Source: Paraglaciecola sp. 20A4 (lineage in GTDB: Bacteria; Pseudomonadota; Gammaproteobacteria; Enterobacterales; Alteromonadaceae). Taken from it: a stretch of DNA of 64,000 nucleotides. The notes beneath the pieces were generated by a model, which was not told where the DNA came from, made no database searches, and saw nothing but the letters and a program-made list of their open reading frames with translations. Within the stretch, counting starts at the first letter, position 1; each line of letters starts with the position of its first letter. Of the stretch, positions 31,469 to 40,899 are shown piece by piece. The stretch is from NCBI RefSeq assembly GCF_011378905.1, contig NZ_WTPY01000016.1, positions 29,989 through 93,988 on the forward strand, written 5' to 3'. The translations under genes were made by a program, and so were the position numbers.

Positions 31469-32098
31469 TTGCCGTTACTTTCTGCCCATGAATTGTCCGT
31501 GTCGAAGCGTGATAGATTGCTGTTTAGTAAGATAAATTTGTCGGTGTCGGCGGGTGATTTGATGTATATCAAAGGGCCAAATGGTGCGGGCAAGACTAGC
31601 TTACTGCGAGTGTTAACGGGTTTGGTTAGTCCTGAAGAAGGGCTCGTAACCTATCGTGAGCAAGACATTGTAAAATTTCGTGACGTTTTTCATCAGAAGC
31701 TATTATATTTTGGCCATGCATTAGGGGTAAATCGCAGTCTCAATGCACTGGAAAATTTGCACTATTGGTGCTCTCAACATGGCGTACATCCTGTCGAAAC
31801 AGAAATTTACACCGTGCTGGGTAAGTTGGGCCTAGTTGGGCTTGAAGATGTAACCGTTAATCATTTATCAGCGGGCCAGCAACGTCGTGTGGCACTGGCT
31901 CGATTTTGGTTAAAAACCAGCGCTGATGTGTGGATTTTAGATGAACCCTTTACTGCACTAGACGTACAAGGCATAGCATTACTGAATAAACGAATTGTCG
32001 AGCATCTACAGCAGGGCGGGTGTGTAGTGATGACCTCTCATCAAGCGTTGGATGTAAATTATCCGACGAAAGAGTTAGTGCTGGAGTACCGCATATGA
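31469..32098 (+). CDS. ccmA: Cytochrome c maturation ATP-binding protein CcmA
   Basis: ATPase subunit of the CcmABCD complex, which releases heme-loaded CcmE in the cytochrome c maturation system I. Walker A GPNGAGKTSLLR, ABC signature LSAGQQRRVALARFW and Walker B VWILDEPF are present. The start is taken as the TTG at 31469, preceded by AAAGG with a 6-base gap and giving 209 residues, the family length. An in-frame GTG at 31427 would give an atypical 14-residue extension. The stop overlaps the ccmB start (ATGA). Confidence 0.92.
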   Translation: MPLLSAHELSVSKRDRLLFSKINLSVSAGDLMYIKGPNGAGKTSLLRVLTGLVSPEEGLVTYREQDIVKFRDVFHQKLLYFGHALGVNRSLNALENLHYWCSQHGVHPVETEIYTVLGKLGLVGLEDVTVNHLSAGQQRRVALARFWLKTSADVWILDEPFTALDVQGIALLNKRIVEHLQQGGCVVMTSHQALDVNYPTKELVLEYRI

Positions 32099-32763
32099 GG
32101 GATTCGCTAAACGCAATTTTTCGCCGTGACCTGGCTTTGGCGTATCGCCAGCGTTCTGAGTTGATGCAGCCGATGATGTTTTTTATTTTAGTGATTAGTT
32201 TATTCCCGTTAGGTATCGGGCCCAATCCAGAGATATTACAAAAAGTGGGTCCGGGGGTTATCTGGGTGGCGGCAATTCTTTCCTCACTATTAGGAATGGA
32301 GCGCTTATTTAAGGACGATTTTAACGATGGGTCGTTAGAGCAAATCATGCTGTCAGCCACGCCATTACCAATGGTGGTATTGGTAAAAGTGTTTGCTCAT
32401 TGGTTGACCAGCATCGTGCCGCTTTTAATATTGTCACCGTTACTGGCGTTGTTCTTAAACTTGACTGAAGACATGTATTGGGCGCTGTTGTGTACATTAC
32501 TACTGGGTACACCTTTGCTAAGTTTGGTTGGTGCGATAGCGGTAGGATTAACGCTTGGTTTAAATCGTGGTGGTGTGCTCTTAGCACTCTTATTATTGCC
32601 GGTCTTTATTCCCTTGTTAATTTTTGCCACGGCGGCCGTTGAAGCGGCCTCATTACAATTACCGTACAACGCACAATTAGCCATTATTGGCGCGATGTTA
32701 TTAATCTCTTTAGCGATGGCACCTTTTGCCATCGCCTATGCATTACGAGTGAGTCAAAACTAA
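32095..32763 (+). CDS. ccmB: Heme exporter protein CcmB
   Basis: Membrane subunit of the CcmABCD ABC complex. It has 222 residues with about six hydrophobic segments. The N-terminus FRRDLALAYRQRSELMQPMMFF and the segment GPGVIWVAAILSSLLGMERLFKDDFNDGSLEQ are family signatures. The ATG at 32095 overlaps the ccmA stop. An in-frame GTG 75 bases upstream lies wholly inside ccmA and is rejected. Its stop shares one base with the ccmC start. Confidence 0.95.
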   Translation: MRDSLNAIFRRDLALAYRQRSELMQPMMFFILVISLFPLGIGPNPEILQKVGPGVIWVAAILSSLLGMERLFKDDFNDGSLEQIMLSATPLPMVVLVKVFAHWLTSIVPLLILSPLLALFLNLTEDMYWALLCTLLLGTPLLSLVGAIAVGLTLGLNRGGVLLALLLLPVFIPLLIFATAAVEAASLQLPYNAQLAIIGAMLLISLAMAPFAIAYALRVSQN

Positions 32764-33509
32764 TGTGGAAATGGTTACATCCTTACGCAAAAACGCAAAA
32801 TGCTTATGAGTTGTGTAGGCGTTTACAGCCCTGGTTTGTTATTACAGCGCTTATCACGTTTGTGGTGGGCATGGTTTGGGGGTTAGCTTTTGCGCCAGCG
32901 GATTACCAGCAAGGTGATTCATTCCGCATTATTTATATTCATGTACCTAGCGCGATTTTATCCATGGGGGCATACAGCGCCATGGCGATAGCGGCCTTTA
33001 TTGGTTTGGTATGGCAAGTTCGTACTGCGTTTATGGCTATGATTGCGCTAGCACCCATCGGTGCGGTGGTCACTTTTATTGCATTATTCACCGGTGCAGC
33101 ATGGGGCAAACCTATGTGGGGTACGTGGTGGGTGTGGGATGCACGCTTAACATCAGAGTTGATATTGCTGTTCTTATATTTAGGGGTGATATCCTTATAC
33201 GCCTCTTTCGAAGATAAACACCAAGCAGGTAAAGCTGCTGGCGTGATGGCTATTGTGGGGGTGGTCAACCTACCCATTATTCATTTTTCGGTGGAATGGT
33301 GGAATACATTGCATCAAGGCGCGAGTATCACAAAATTTGATAAGCCTTCGGTTGCGCCAGAAATGTTGTGGCCCTTGTTGATTAGCATTTTAGGTTTAGC
33401 TCTCGTTATGGCTGCTATCTTTATTCGCCGCTTACAAAATGAAATACTACGCCGAGAGCTAAACCGCCCTTGGGTGCAAACGTTGGTTAGCACGGCAAGG
33501 GAGAAATAA
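32763..33509 (+). CDS. ccmC: Heme-handling protein CcmC
   Basis: Inner-membrane heme-handling protein (248 residues, six hydrophobic segments) that loads heme onto CcmE. The tryptophan-rich WGTWWVWDARLT motif (about residues 119-130) binds heme at the periplasmic face, and a histidine in IIYIHVPSA and another in LHQGASI flank it as axial ligands. It overlaps ccmB by one base and is followed by ccmD after 3 bases. Confidence 0.96.
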   Translation: MWKWLHPYAKTQNAYELCRRLQPWFVITALITFVVGMVWGLAFAPADYQQGDSFRIIYIHVPSAILSMGAYSAMAIAAFIGLVWQVRTAFMAMIALAPIGAVVTFIALFTGAAWGKPMWGTWWVWDARLTSELILLFLYLGVISLYASFEDKHQAGKAAGVMAIVGVVNLPIIHFSVEWWNTLHQGASITKFDKPSVAPEMLWPLLISILGLALVMAAIFIRRLQNEILRRELNRPWVQTLVSTAREK

Positions 33510-33512
33510 CCG

Positions 33513-33770
33513 ATGCAATTCGATAATTTAACTGCATTTTTTCATATGGGTGGCTACGCATTTTATGTGTGGTTATCGTTTGGTGTTAGCGTTCTCGCAT
33601 TGGTACTTTTAGCGGTCGACGCAATGCGCCAGCAAAAAGTGTTGTTTAACGCCGTTGAAAAAGAGCAAGCCCGCAAAGTTCGTATTAAAGCCGCTCAAAC
33701 AGAAACCAAGCAAAATCGGCTTGATAAACAGAATATGTCGCAAAACGAGGAAGTAACTCATGAACCCTAG
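33513..33770 (+). CDS. ccmD: Heme exporter protein CcmD
   Basis: A small single-span membrane protein (85 residues) that helps release holo-CcmE from CcmC. It begins with the typical [29 protein letters not shown] segment, followed by a charged cytoplasmic tail that is longer than usual (about 45 residues). Its end overlaps ccmE by 11 bases, suggesting coupled translation. Confidence 0.9.
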   Translation: MQFDNLTAFFHMGGYAFYVWLSFGVSVLALVLLAVDAMRQQKVLFNAVEKEQARKVRIKAAQTETKQNRLDKQNMSQNEEVTHEP

Positions 33771-34254
33771 ACGTCAAAAACGCCTGATAGTCGTGTCTGC
33801 TATCGTATTGGTGATCGGCGCAGCGATTGGCTTAATGCTGTATGCGCTTAGCCAAAATATTGATTTGTTCTACACCCCTTCAGAAGTCATTGATGGCAAG
33901 CAAATTGGACAAGTGAAGGAAATCCCTCAAGTTGGTCAGCGTTTACGCATTGGTGGCATGGTCGTACCGGGTTCAGTAAAAAGAGATAATGACAGCTTAG
34001 CGGTTAGCTTTGATTTAGTTGATACGGGTCCCATCGTTACCGTTAGTTATCATGGTTTGTTACCGGATTTGTTTCGTGAAGGCCAGGGGATAGTTGCCAC
34101 TGGTGTGTTAACGTCCACCAATCATATTAAAGCGCATGAAGTATTAGCAAAACACGACGAAGAATATATGCCGCCTGAACTGGCTGAAAAAATGAAAGGC
34201 ATAAAACATGTTAAACCTTCACAGGCCTATGCTGTGCCAAAGGTGAGTGGATAA
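33760..34254 (+). CDS. ccmE: Periplasmic heme chaperone CcmE
   Basis: A membrane-anchored periplasmic heme chaperone with 164 residues. The N-terminal RRQKRLIVV and a hydrophobic anchor are followed by the OB-fold domain ([33 protein letters not shown]). The heme-binding histidine is H132 in [13 protein letters not shown], equivalent to E. coli H130. It carries heme from CcmC to CcmF/CcmH. Confidence 0.97.
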   Translation: MNPRRQKRLIVVSAIVLVIGAAIGLMLYALSQNIDLFYTPSEVIDGKQIGQVKEIPQVGQRLRIGGMVVPGSVKRDNDSLAVSFDLVDTGPIVTVSYHGLLPDLFREGQGIVATGVLTSTNHIKAHEVLAKHDEEYMPPELAEKMKGIKHVKPSQAYAVPKVSG

Positions 34255-34255
34255 T

Positions 34256-36289
34256 ATGGTTGCTGAATTAGGTAATATCTCTCTGGTTTTAGCGTTATTA
34301 ATGGCGATGTCGTTAGCGATCTATCCAATGTGGGGAGCCCAAAAAAACCACCTTAAGTTGATGTTAATGGCCAAACCGTTAGCCATTGGTATGTTCGTAT
34401 TTACGCTTATTGCCTATATCTGTTTAACGTGGGCATTTGTACATGATGATTTTAGCCTAGCGTATGTGGCAAGTACCTCGAATAGCACCTTACCGTTAAG
34501 ATACAAATTTACTGCTGTATGGGGCGGTCACGAAGGATCGTTCTTGCTTTGGGTGATGATTTTCTCCATATGGACGGTGGCCGTTGCGCTTTTCAGTAAA
34601 GCTATTGAGCTAAAAATGGTTGCCAGGGTGTTATCGATCCTGGGTATGGTGGCCATTGGTTTCTATTTATTTATGTTATTAACGTCAAATCCTTTTGATG
34701 TGCTGCTGCCTTTTTATCCGGTTGATGGGCGAGACTTAAACCCATTATTACAAGATTTTGGCATGATTATCCATCCTCCCATGTTGTATATGGGCTATGT
34801 TGGGTTTTCCGTTGCATTTGCTTTTGCACTTGCGGCGTTGATTTCTGGGCAATTAGATTCAACCTGGGCCCGCTGGTCACGACCATGGACAATCGCTGCG
34901 TGGTCATTCTTAACCGTAGGTGTTGCGTTAGGTAGTTGGTGGGCTTACTACGAACTCGGTTGGGGAGGATGGTGGTTCTGGGATCCTGTCGAAAATGCGT
35001 CGTTTATGCCTTGGCTTGTAGGTACGGCCCTTATGCATAGCTTGGCAGTGACTGAGAAGCGTAAAGTATTTAAATCTTGGACCGTTTTATTAGCGATAGC
35101 CGCGTTTTCACTTAGTTTGTTGGGAACCTTTTTAGTGCGCTCAGGTATTTTGGTTTCAGTGCATTCGTTTGCCAGTGATCCAAGCCGAGGTATGTTTATT
35201 CTTGGCTTATTGGTCATTGTAATCGGCGGCTCGTTATTACTTTTTGCTATCCGTGCACCTCAGCTTAAAGGCGCTGGCCGCTATCAGTTATTCTCACGTG
35301 AAGTATTACTCGCTGGCAATAATGTGTTTTTAACTGCTGCCTGCTTAGTCGTATTGCTAGGTACTTTGTTGCCGTTAGTGCACAAAGAATTGGGACTGGG
35401 CTCTATTTCCATAGGGGCCCCATTCTTTAACCAAATGTTTAGTTATTTGATTGTTCCTTTTGTGTTGATAATGGGTATAGGCCCCTTATCTCGATGGAAA
35501 AACCAACCACCGTCAGCTTTGTATAAACAATTGATGATTGCGCTAGGTTTGAGTTTATCTGCGGCTCTATTAGTGACATCGACCTTTGAACAAACCGCCT
35601 ATATGGCAACATTAGGTATGGTGTTGGGTTTTTGGATTGTGGTGACCACCATCATGGAAATTCATCAACGCATTAACGCCGATAAATCCCTATCCCAACA
35701 ACCTATATTTAGTGCGCTTAAACAACTAACGCCAAGCCATTGGGGAATGGTTATGGGGCACCTTGGGTTTGCGGTGTCCATCATGGGCATAACGTTGGTC
35801 AGTCATTATAACCAAGAGAAACATGTGCGCATGGCCTATGGTGAAACAGTTCAACTAATGGGTTATGACTTCACCCTTAAGGGGGTCAGTAACCTTCAAG
35901 GACCAAATTATACCGGCTATCAAGCCCATGTAGTGGCGAGTCAAGATGGAAACGTTGTGGCTAATCTTGAAGCGGAAAAACGTTTTTATACAGTGCAGCG
36001 CAACACGATGACTGAAGCGGGTATTGATACCGCAATTAACCGTGATCTATTTGTCGCCCTCGGTGAGCAATTGGATGATGGTGATTGGGCTCTGCGTATT
36101 TATGTTAAACCGTTTGTGAACTGGATTTGGGCTGGAGCGTTTATTATGGCTTTTGGTGGCATTCTATCTATATCGGATCGTCGCTACCGTATGCAAAAAA
36201 TTAGCAAAAAAAGACCATTACCAAACGTCGAAAAGTCAGTTCCAGGGCTGCCTGAGGTTTCCCCTCACGATGTGGCGGAGTCTCGTTAA
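34256..36289 (+). CDS. ccmF: Heme lyase subunit CcmF
   Basis: A large polytopic membrane protein (677 residues) that attaches heme to apocytochrome c together with CcmH. The WWD motif GWGGWWFWDPVENASFMPW lies at about residues 233-251, and histidines in HEGSF and in IIHPPMLYMGY are typical. The ATG at 34256, one base after the ccmE stop, is preferred over an in-frame GTG inside ccmE. The stop overlaps the ccmG start (TAATG). Confidence 0.97.
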   Translation: MVAELGNISLVLALLMAMSLAIYPMWGAQKNHLKLMLMAKPLAIGMFVFTLIAYICLTWAFVHDDFSLAYVASTSNSTLPLRYKFTAVWGGHEGSFLLWVMIFSIWTVAVALFSKAIELKMVARVLSILGMVAIGFYLFMLLTSNPFDVLLPFYPVDGRDLNPLLQDFGMIIHPPMLYMGYVGFSVAFAFALAALISGQLDSTWARWSRPWTIAAWSFLTVGVALGSWWAYYELGWGGWWFWDPVENASFMPWLVGTALMHSLAVTEKRKVFKSWTVLLAIAAFSLSLLGTFLVRSGILVSVHSFASDPSRGMFILGLLVIVIGGSLLLFAIRAPQLKGAGRYQLFSREVLLAGNNVFLTAACLVVLLGTLLPLVHKELGLGSISIGAPFFNQMFSYLIVPFVLIMGIGPLSRWKNQPPSALYKQLMIALGLSLSAALLVTSTFEQTAYMATLGMVLGFWIVVTTIMEIHQRINADKSLSQQPIFSALKQLTPSHWGMVMGHLGFAVSIMGITLVSHYNQEKHVRMAYGETVQLMGYDFTLKGVSNLQGPNYTGYQAHVVASQDGNVVANLEAEKRFYTVQRNTMTEAGIDTAINRDLFVALGEQLDDGDWALRIYVKPFVNWIWAGAFIMAFGGILSISDRRYRMQKISKKRPLPNVEKSVPGLPEVSPHDVAESR

Positions 36290-36861
36290 TGAAAAAAATA
36301 TCGTTATTTATTTTGCCTTTAATCTTGTTTGTAGGCTTAGCGATTTTCTTATTTCAAGGATTATTTAGTAACCCTAGAGAGCACGAATCCCCTTTGCTTA
36401 ACAAACCTGTTCCTAGCTTTATATTGCCGGATTTAATGGACACCGATATTACCTATACCACCGAAGTCTTTGTGGGCAAAGTTACATTGCTCAATGTCTG
36501 GGGCGTTTGGTGCGTAACGTGTGCGGTGGAAATTCCATATTTAGAGCAACTGAAAAACGACGGTAAGCATATTGTTGGTTTGTATTACGATCAGGACATA
36601 GACCCGGATTTTGGTGTTAAAACGGTTGCTCGCGTGCAGCAAGAAGTGGATCAGAAGCTCGGCCAACTTGGTAATCCGTATGCGTACAATATTTTTGATG
36701 TAAAACGCGATTTGTCGCTAGATTTAGGGGTGACGGGCGCGCCTGAAACGTTTTTAATCGACAAGCAAGGTAAGGTGCGTTTACATCATATCGGCGATAT
36801 TAACCCTAGAGTTTGGCAGAAAAAGTTTGAGGCGATATATCAGGAGTTAATAGCAGAATGA
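36289..36861 (+). CDS. ccmG: Thiol:disulfide interchange protein CcmG/DsbE
   Basis: A membrane-anchored periplasmic thioredoxin-fold protein (190 residues) that reduces the apocytochrome CXXCH cysteines before heme attachment. An N-terminal anchor is followed by a WGVWCVTC active site (C75, C78) and a cis-proline region GVTGAPETFLID. The dipeptide between the cysteines is Val-Thr rather than the more usual Pro-Thr. It overlaps both neighbours. Confidence 0.94.
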   Translation: MKKISLFILPLILFVGLAIFLFQGLFSNPREHESPLLNKPVPSFILPDLMDTDITYTTEVFVGKVTLLNVWGVWCVTCAVEIPYLEQLKNDGKHIVGLYYDQDIDPDFGVKTVARVQQEVDQKLGQLGNPYAYNIFDVKRDLSLDLGVTGAPETFLIDKQGKVRLHHIGDINPRVWQKKFEAIYQELIAE

Positions 36862-37307
36862 TGCGACTTTTAGCCTTTTCTCTAACTTTTTTGCTGCTAC
36901 TAAGCCCTAACGTTTTTGCCAGTGAAGAAACATACCAGTTTGAGACTGATGCCCAAAGCACACTGTTTTTCGAGCTGACCAAAGAACTGCGTTGCCCAAT
37001 GTGCCAGAATCAAAATATTGCTGATTCAGACGCTATGATTGCAGCAGATTTGCGCCGTAAGGTGTATCAACTGGTTAATGAAGGCCAGTCCCGTGAACAG
37101 ATTATTGATTATATGAAGCAGCGTTACGGTGATTTTGTATATTACCAACCACCTGTTAATGCAACCACGGTTTGGTTGTGGTTATTACCGGTCATCTTCG
37201 TTTTGCTAGGAATTATTTTAGTTGTGCGCAGTCGCCAACAAAAACCCGTGACGCAAGATAAAGCCAAACTAGAAGCCGCCGAGAAGTTGCTGGAGGAAGA
37301 CAAGTGA
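36858..37307 (+). CDS. ccmH: Cytochrome c maturation protein CcmH
   Basis: A periplasmic thiol protein, 149 residues. It has a signal peptide (LLLLSPNVFA), then the redox motif LRCPMCQNQNIADSDA (C46, C49), the IIDYMKQRYGDFVYYQPP helix, and a C-terminal membrane anchor. It is the short form; the TPR part fused to it in E. coli is encoded separately by the next gene, which it overlaps by 4 bases. Confidence 0.95.
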   Translation: MMRLLAFSLTFLLLLSPNVFASEETYQFETDAQSTLFFELTKELRCPMCQNQNIADSDAMIAADLRRKVYQLVNEGQSREQIIDYMKQRYGDFVYYQPPVNATTVWLWLLPVIFVLLGIILVVRSRQQKPVTQDKAKLEAAEKLLEEDK

Positions 37308-38572
37308 GTGTTTTTTGGATAGCCAGTATTGCACTGGTATTAGCTGCGATTGGTTTTGTATTGCTACCGTGGTTTGTTGAAGGACGTAAGCGCGAGGATA
37401 CTTTGACTAATACGCGCCTTATTCGTCAACGATTAGATGAATTGGTACGAGAGGAACGCGAAGGGCAATTAAGCACCAGCGATAGACTTGAAACCGAAAA
37501 AGATTTAAAAATTGCATTACTAGACGAGCAGCCCAACCAGCAAGAGAATACCAGCTCGGCAAAGGGCATTTTAGTCGTCGGTGGCCTGTTAAGTGTCGTT
37601 GCCGTCGCGGTTTTGTATTGGCAAGTGAATAATGTTTCTGCATTAAGCCACTGGGAACAAGCAATTGACCGCTTACCGGAGTTAGCCGACCGTATTGTAA
37701 CCCAAGGGGACGCTTCTGTTAACGAAGACGACCTTCAACAGTTTGCCTTGGGATTGCGTACTAAGTTACAAAACTCAGATAACGACGCAGTAGGCTGGAC
37801 TTTGTTAGGCCGAGTTTATGTAGCGATTAATCATATTGAAAGCGCCATAGACGCATTTGAGCGAGCACTTGAAATTGAGCCTAATAATATCGAGACACTG
37901 GCCAGTTACAGTCAGGTATTATTGATGGTTAATCAAGCGGAATATTTGACTCAAGCTAAAGTATATTTGAATCAAATTCTAGAGCTTGATCCTCAAAATA
38001 CTGGCGCGCTGGGTATGTTAGCAATGGCCGCGACCCAACAGGGAGACAAGCCATTGGCAATAAAAACATGGCGTAAGTTGCAAGAATTTGTGCCCAAAGA
38101 CGCTCCTATCTATCAATCAATTGAAGCGCAAATTGCTGAATTAAGTGGCTCTGTACAACCAGAAATGGCCTCTAGCCCCGCTAATGCGACAAATTCGACT
38201 GACTCACTAAAGCCAAGTAGAGCGCTTGTTTCGGTTACTATTACCCTAGATGAGACGCTAAAGAGTAGATTACCGAAAGAGGGCTTTTTGTTTGTATATG
38301 CACAAGATGCTAGTGGGGCAAGCAGAATGCCTGCCGCGGTGGTAAAAATGCCATTGGCTGAATTGCCGATTACAGTGGACTTGTCTGATAGCAACGCGGT
38401 TATGCCAACCCTAACGTTATCGCAGTTATCTCAGGTTCGTTTGGTTGCCAAAATATCGACTACGGGGAACGTAATGCAGGCAAGTGGAGACTTGCAAGGC
38501 TCTTTGGAAATTGAGCTTAATAAATCGAAAACAGAACAATATACGATATTAATAAACGAGGAATTACAGTGA
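37304..38572 (+). CDS. ccmI: Cytochrome c maturation TPR protein CcmI
   Basis: A 422-residue apocytochrome chaperone. Two N-terminal membrane spans enclose a cytoplasmic loop. The periplasmic part has TPR repeats (GWTLLGRVYVAINHIESAIDAFERALEIEPNN and the following repeats, about residues 165-275) and a C-terminal beta-rich domain (about 305-420). It overlaps ccmH and, through a GTG start, mlaA. Confidence 0.92.
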   Translation: MSVFWIASIALVLAAIGFVLLPWFVEGRKREDTLTNTRLIRQRLDELVREEREGQLSTSDRLETEKDLKIALLDEQPNQQENTSSAKGILVVGGLLSVVAVAVLYWQVNNVSALSHWEQAIDRLPELADRIVTQGDASVNEDDLQQFALGLRTKLQNSDNDAVGWTLLGRVYVAINHIESAIDAFERALEIEPNNIETLASYSQVLLMVNQAEYLTQAKVYLNQILELDPQNTGALGMLAMAATQQGDKPLAIKTWRKLQEFVPKDAPIYQSIEAQIAELSGSVQPEMASSPANATNSTDSLKPSRALVSVTITLDETLKSRLPKEGFLFVYAQDASGASRMPAAVVKMPLAELPITVDLSDSNAVMPTLTLSQLSQVRLVAKISTTGNVMQASGDLQGSLEIELNKSKTEQYTILINEELQ

Positions 38573-39333
38573 ATAAGGTAAAAATTGCTGCGCTATTTTT
38601 AGTGCTATTAACGTTGGGGGGATGCGCTTCCAGTAATAAAGCGGACGAGCAGGCACAGCAATATAACGATCCCAAAGATCCCTTTGAATCGGTAAACCGG
38701 ACATTTTGGGATTTCAACTACGATATACTAGACAATTATGTATTACGGCCAGTAACGGTCGTTTATGTTGATTACACCCCGCAGTTTGCTCGTACTGGTT
38801 TGTACAATATGGCACTGAATCTGGAAGAGCCATCAAACTCCGTGAATAACCTGCTGCAAGGTAAACTAGATGGCATGCTTATCAGTGTTGGGCGATTCTT
38901 GCTCAACTCCACCGTTGGCTTGTTAGGCACTATCGATGTAGCGACTGAGCTAGGTTTAGTGCGTAAAGAAGAAGAATTTGGTGAAACCTTGGGTACATGG
39001 GGCGTAGGCACAGGGCCTTATTTGATGATCCCTGCTTTAGGCCCCAACGACATTCGAAGTGGAGTGGGCGACATCGTTGATACGTCTTATTCCCCTTTAG
39101 ATGCGCTTAACTTCTATTTTGCAGCCTTTAGAACGGGTATCAAAGTATTAGAAAGCCGCGCGGCTGTGATGTCTCAAGAACAGCAACTTGAACAATCAGT
39201 TGACCCGTACAGCTTCGTAAAAAATGCTTATTTCCAGAATTTAAAGTTTAAAGTAAATGACGGGCAAGTAGAGCAAACCAAAGAAGAAGAAGCGTTAGAC
39301 GATGATATTGATGCTTTTTTAAATGATCTATAG
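38569..39333 (+). CDS. mlaA: MlaA/VacJ outer-membrane lipoprotein
   Basis: An outer-membrane lipoprotein of the Mla retrograde phospholipid transport system. It has 254 residues, a lipobox LGGC with the lipid-accepting cysteine at C19, then the family signatures DPFESVNRTFWDFNYDILDNYVLRP, EPSNSVNNLLQGK, EFGETLGTWGVGTGPYLMIPALGP and TSYSPLDAL. The GTG start overlaps the ccmI stop by 4 bases, so it is translated from the end of the ccm operon and not beside other mla genes. A terminator follows. Confidence 0.95.
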   Translation: MNKVKIAALFLVLLTLGGCASSNKADEQAQQYNDPKDPFESVNRTFWDFNYDILDNYVLRPVTVVYVDYTPQFARTGLYNMALNLEEPSNSVNNLLQGKLDGMLISVGRFLLNSTVGLLGTIDVATELGLVRKEEEFGETLGTWGVGTGPYLMIPALGPNDIRSGVGDIVDTSYSPLDALNFYFAAFRTGIKVLESRAAVMSQEQQLEQSVDPYSFVKNAYFQNLKFKVNDGQVEQTKEEEALDDDIDAFLNDL

Positions 39334-39364
39334 GAATTTATTTTCCAGCCATCGTTAATAACAA

Positions 39365-39400
39365 AAAAAGCCCAGATAACGTCTGTTATCTGGGCTTTTT
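39365..39400. terminator. Strong bidirectional terminator between mlaA and galE
   Basis: A perfect 16-bp stem (AAAAAGCCCAGATAAC / GTTATCTGGGCTTTTT) with a GTCT loop lies between convergent genes, with a T-run on each strand in the transcribed direction. Confidence 0.93.
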
Positions 39401-39439
39401 GTTTGTCTGGCTAATGTTAACGCTAAGGTTAAAAAATGC

Positions 39440-40456
39440 TTATTTATAACCGTTGGGGTTATTAGATTGCCAATTCCATGAATCACGGCACATATCAGCT
39501 AAACCCTTCTCTGCGCTCCAGCCCAATGCTTCACTGGCCATTTTAGGATCGGCGTAACATGCAGCAACATCGCCTTCTCGGCGGGGCACGAATTTATAGG
39601 CAATGGTTTTTCCGCTTTGCTTTTCAAACTCTTTGACCATGTCGAGTACGCTATAACCTTGGCCTGTACCTAAGTTATAAGTGACTAAGCCAACATCTTG
39701 TTGCAGCTTGGCTAGCGCTTTAAGATGGCCTGCGGCTAAGTCTTCTACGTGAATATAATCTCTTACACCCGTGCCATCTGGCGTGTCGTAGTCATTGCCA
39801 AATATTGACAGGAATTCACGTTTGCCGGTTGCCACTTGGGTAATAAACGGCATTAGATTGTTAGGGATCCCATTAGGATCTTCACCAATGCGCCCAGATG
39901 GGTGCGCGCCAGCTGGGTTAAAGTAACGCAATACTGCGATATTCCAGCTATTGTCGGATTTATACAAGTCGCGAAGTACCAACTCAACCATCAGCTTAGA
40001 TTGGCCATATGGATTTGTTGGTTCACCTGTGGGTAAACCTTCATGTAAAGGCAATTCAACCGGATCGCCGTATACCGTAGCTGACGAGCTAAAAACAAGG
40101 TTTTTGACGTTATGTTTAGCCATTGACTCACATAATACAAGGGTACCGTATACGTTATTGTCGTAGTACATCAAGGGCTTTTCAACTGATTCACCGACTG
40201 CTTTAAGACCAGCAAAATGAATAACGGAATCAACACTGTGCTGACTAAAAACCTTATCAAGCGCGGACGCATCGCGAATATCACCTTCAACGAACGTTGC
40301 GCGTTTGCCCGTAAGCTCTTCAACACGCGCTAGCGCTTCTTTTGATGAATTGCAGAGGTTATCAAGCACAACAACCTTATTGTTGTTTTCCAACAGTTGT
40401 AGAACTGTGTGGCTGCCGATGTAGCCAGCGCCGCCTGTTACTAAAATGGTTTGCAT
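39440..40456 (-). CDS. galE: UDP-glucose 4-epimerase
   Basis: NAD-dependent SDR enzyme interconverting UDP-glucose and UDP-galactose. It has 338 residues. N-terminal [15 protein letters not shown] binds [13 protein letters not shown] and the catalytic tyrosine in NPYGQSK follow; [27 protein letters not shown] is the GalE signature. The ATG at 40456 has AGGAGAG upstream; a longer frame extending to 40549 runs into the small gene upstream and is rejected. UDP-galactose from this enzyme is the substrate of the UDP-galactopyranose mutase encoded 7 kb away. Confidence 0.97.
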   Translation of the reverse strand: MQTILVTGGAGYIGSHTVLQLLENNNKVVVLDNLCNSSKEALARVEELTGKRATFVEGDIRDASALDKVFSQHSVDSVIHFAGLKAVGESVEKPLMYYDNNVYGTLVLCESMAKHNVKNLVFSSSATVYGDPVELPLHEGLPTGEPTNPYGQSKLMVELVLRDLYKSDNSWNIAVLRYFNPAGAHPSGRIGEDPNGIPNNLMPFITQVATGKREFLSIFGNDYDTPDGTGVRDYIHVEDLAAGHLKALAKLQQDVGLVTYNLGTGQGYSVLDMVKEFEKQSGKTIAYKFVPRREGDVAACYADPKMASEALGWSAEKGLADMCRDSWNWQSNNPNGYK

Positions 40457-40460
40457 CGAT

Positions 40461-40760
40461 TTACTCTCCTTGAGGGTCAATTGGGGGAAGGTACTTAGCG
40501 CACAAGCTGTATTGAATGGGCCTGAGTACGAGCGGGTACAAGGCGGCAACGAGTGCAGCCCAAAGCAATGAATACCAACTTTCAGTGCTTCTAAATATTA
40601 GAATAAATATCGGTAGGAGTACCGCTAATTTTAAAACATTTAGCAGCAGTTTTTCTGGCCCAGTAAGCTTATTTTGTGCTTGTTGAATTAACGCTAAACG
40701 CTCGGTGAGCGATAACTGAGAAATACTCGGAATGTCACGGGACGAAAAATAGATATTCAT
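40461..40760 (-). CDS. Small membrane protein upstream of galE
   Basis: A 99-residue protein whose gene ends 4 bases before galE, so the two are probably co-transcribed. The N-terminus [14 protein letters not shown] and [17 protein letters not shown] is followed by two hydrophobic segments (about residues 42-58 and 66-84). It resembles a conserved uncharacterised family found in Alteromonadales, but I cannot name a function. Confidence 0.65.
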   Translation of the reverse strand: MNIYFSSRDIPSISQLSLTERLALIQQAQNKLTGPEKLLLNVLKLAVLLPIFILIFRSTESWYSLLWAALVAALYPLVLRPIQYSLCAKYLPPIDPQGE

Positions 40761-40783
40761 TTTACCCTGGCTTATGTAAAAGA

Positions 40784-40815
40784 AACGCCTAGCTGCAGTT
40801 CAACAGATAGGCGTT
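40784..40815 (-). terminator. Possible terminator of the peptide transporter gene
   Basis: AACGCCTA and TAGGCGTT form an 8-bp stem with a 16-base loop, followed on the minus strand by TCTTTTA. It lies about 85 bases after the transporter stop. Confidence 0.5.
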
Positions 40816-40899
40816 ATTTATAATATTATATTATTAATTACTCTGCCAGCGGCAAAATGTAATTAACTAGCTGGTCGGTTGACCTAATCTAAACAGAGT

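Noticed and set aside
32020..32094. Upstream GTG start for ccmB
   Set aside because: It would place 25 extra residues entirely inside ccmA; the ATG overlapping the ccmA stop gives the family-typical N-terminus.
40457..40549. N-terminal extension of galE
   Set aside because: The extra 31 residues run into the small membrane-protein gene, whereas the ATG at 40456 has a strong AGGAGAG site and starts exactly at the NAD-binding motif.
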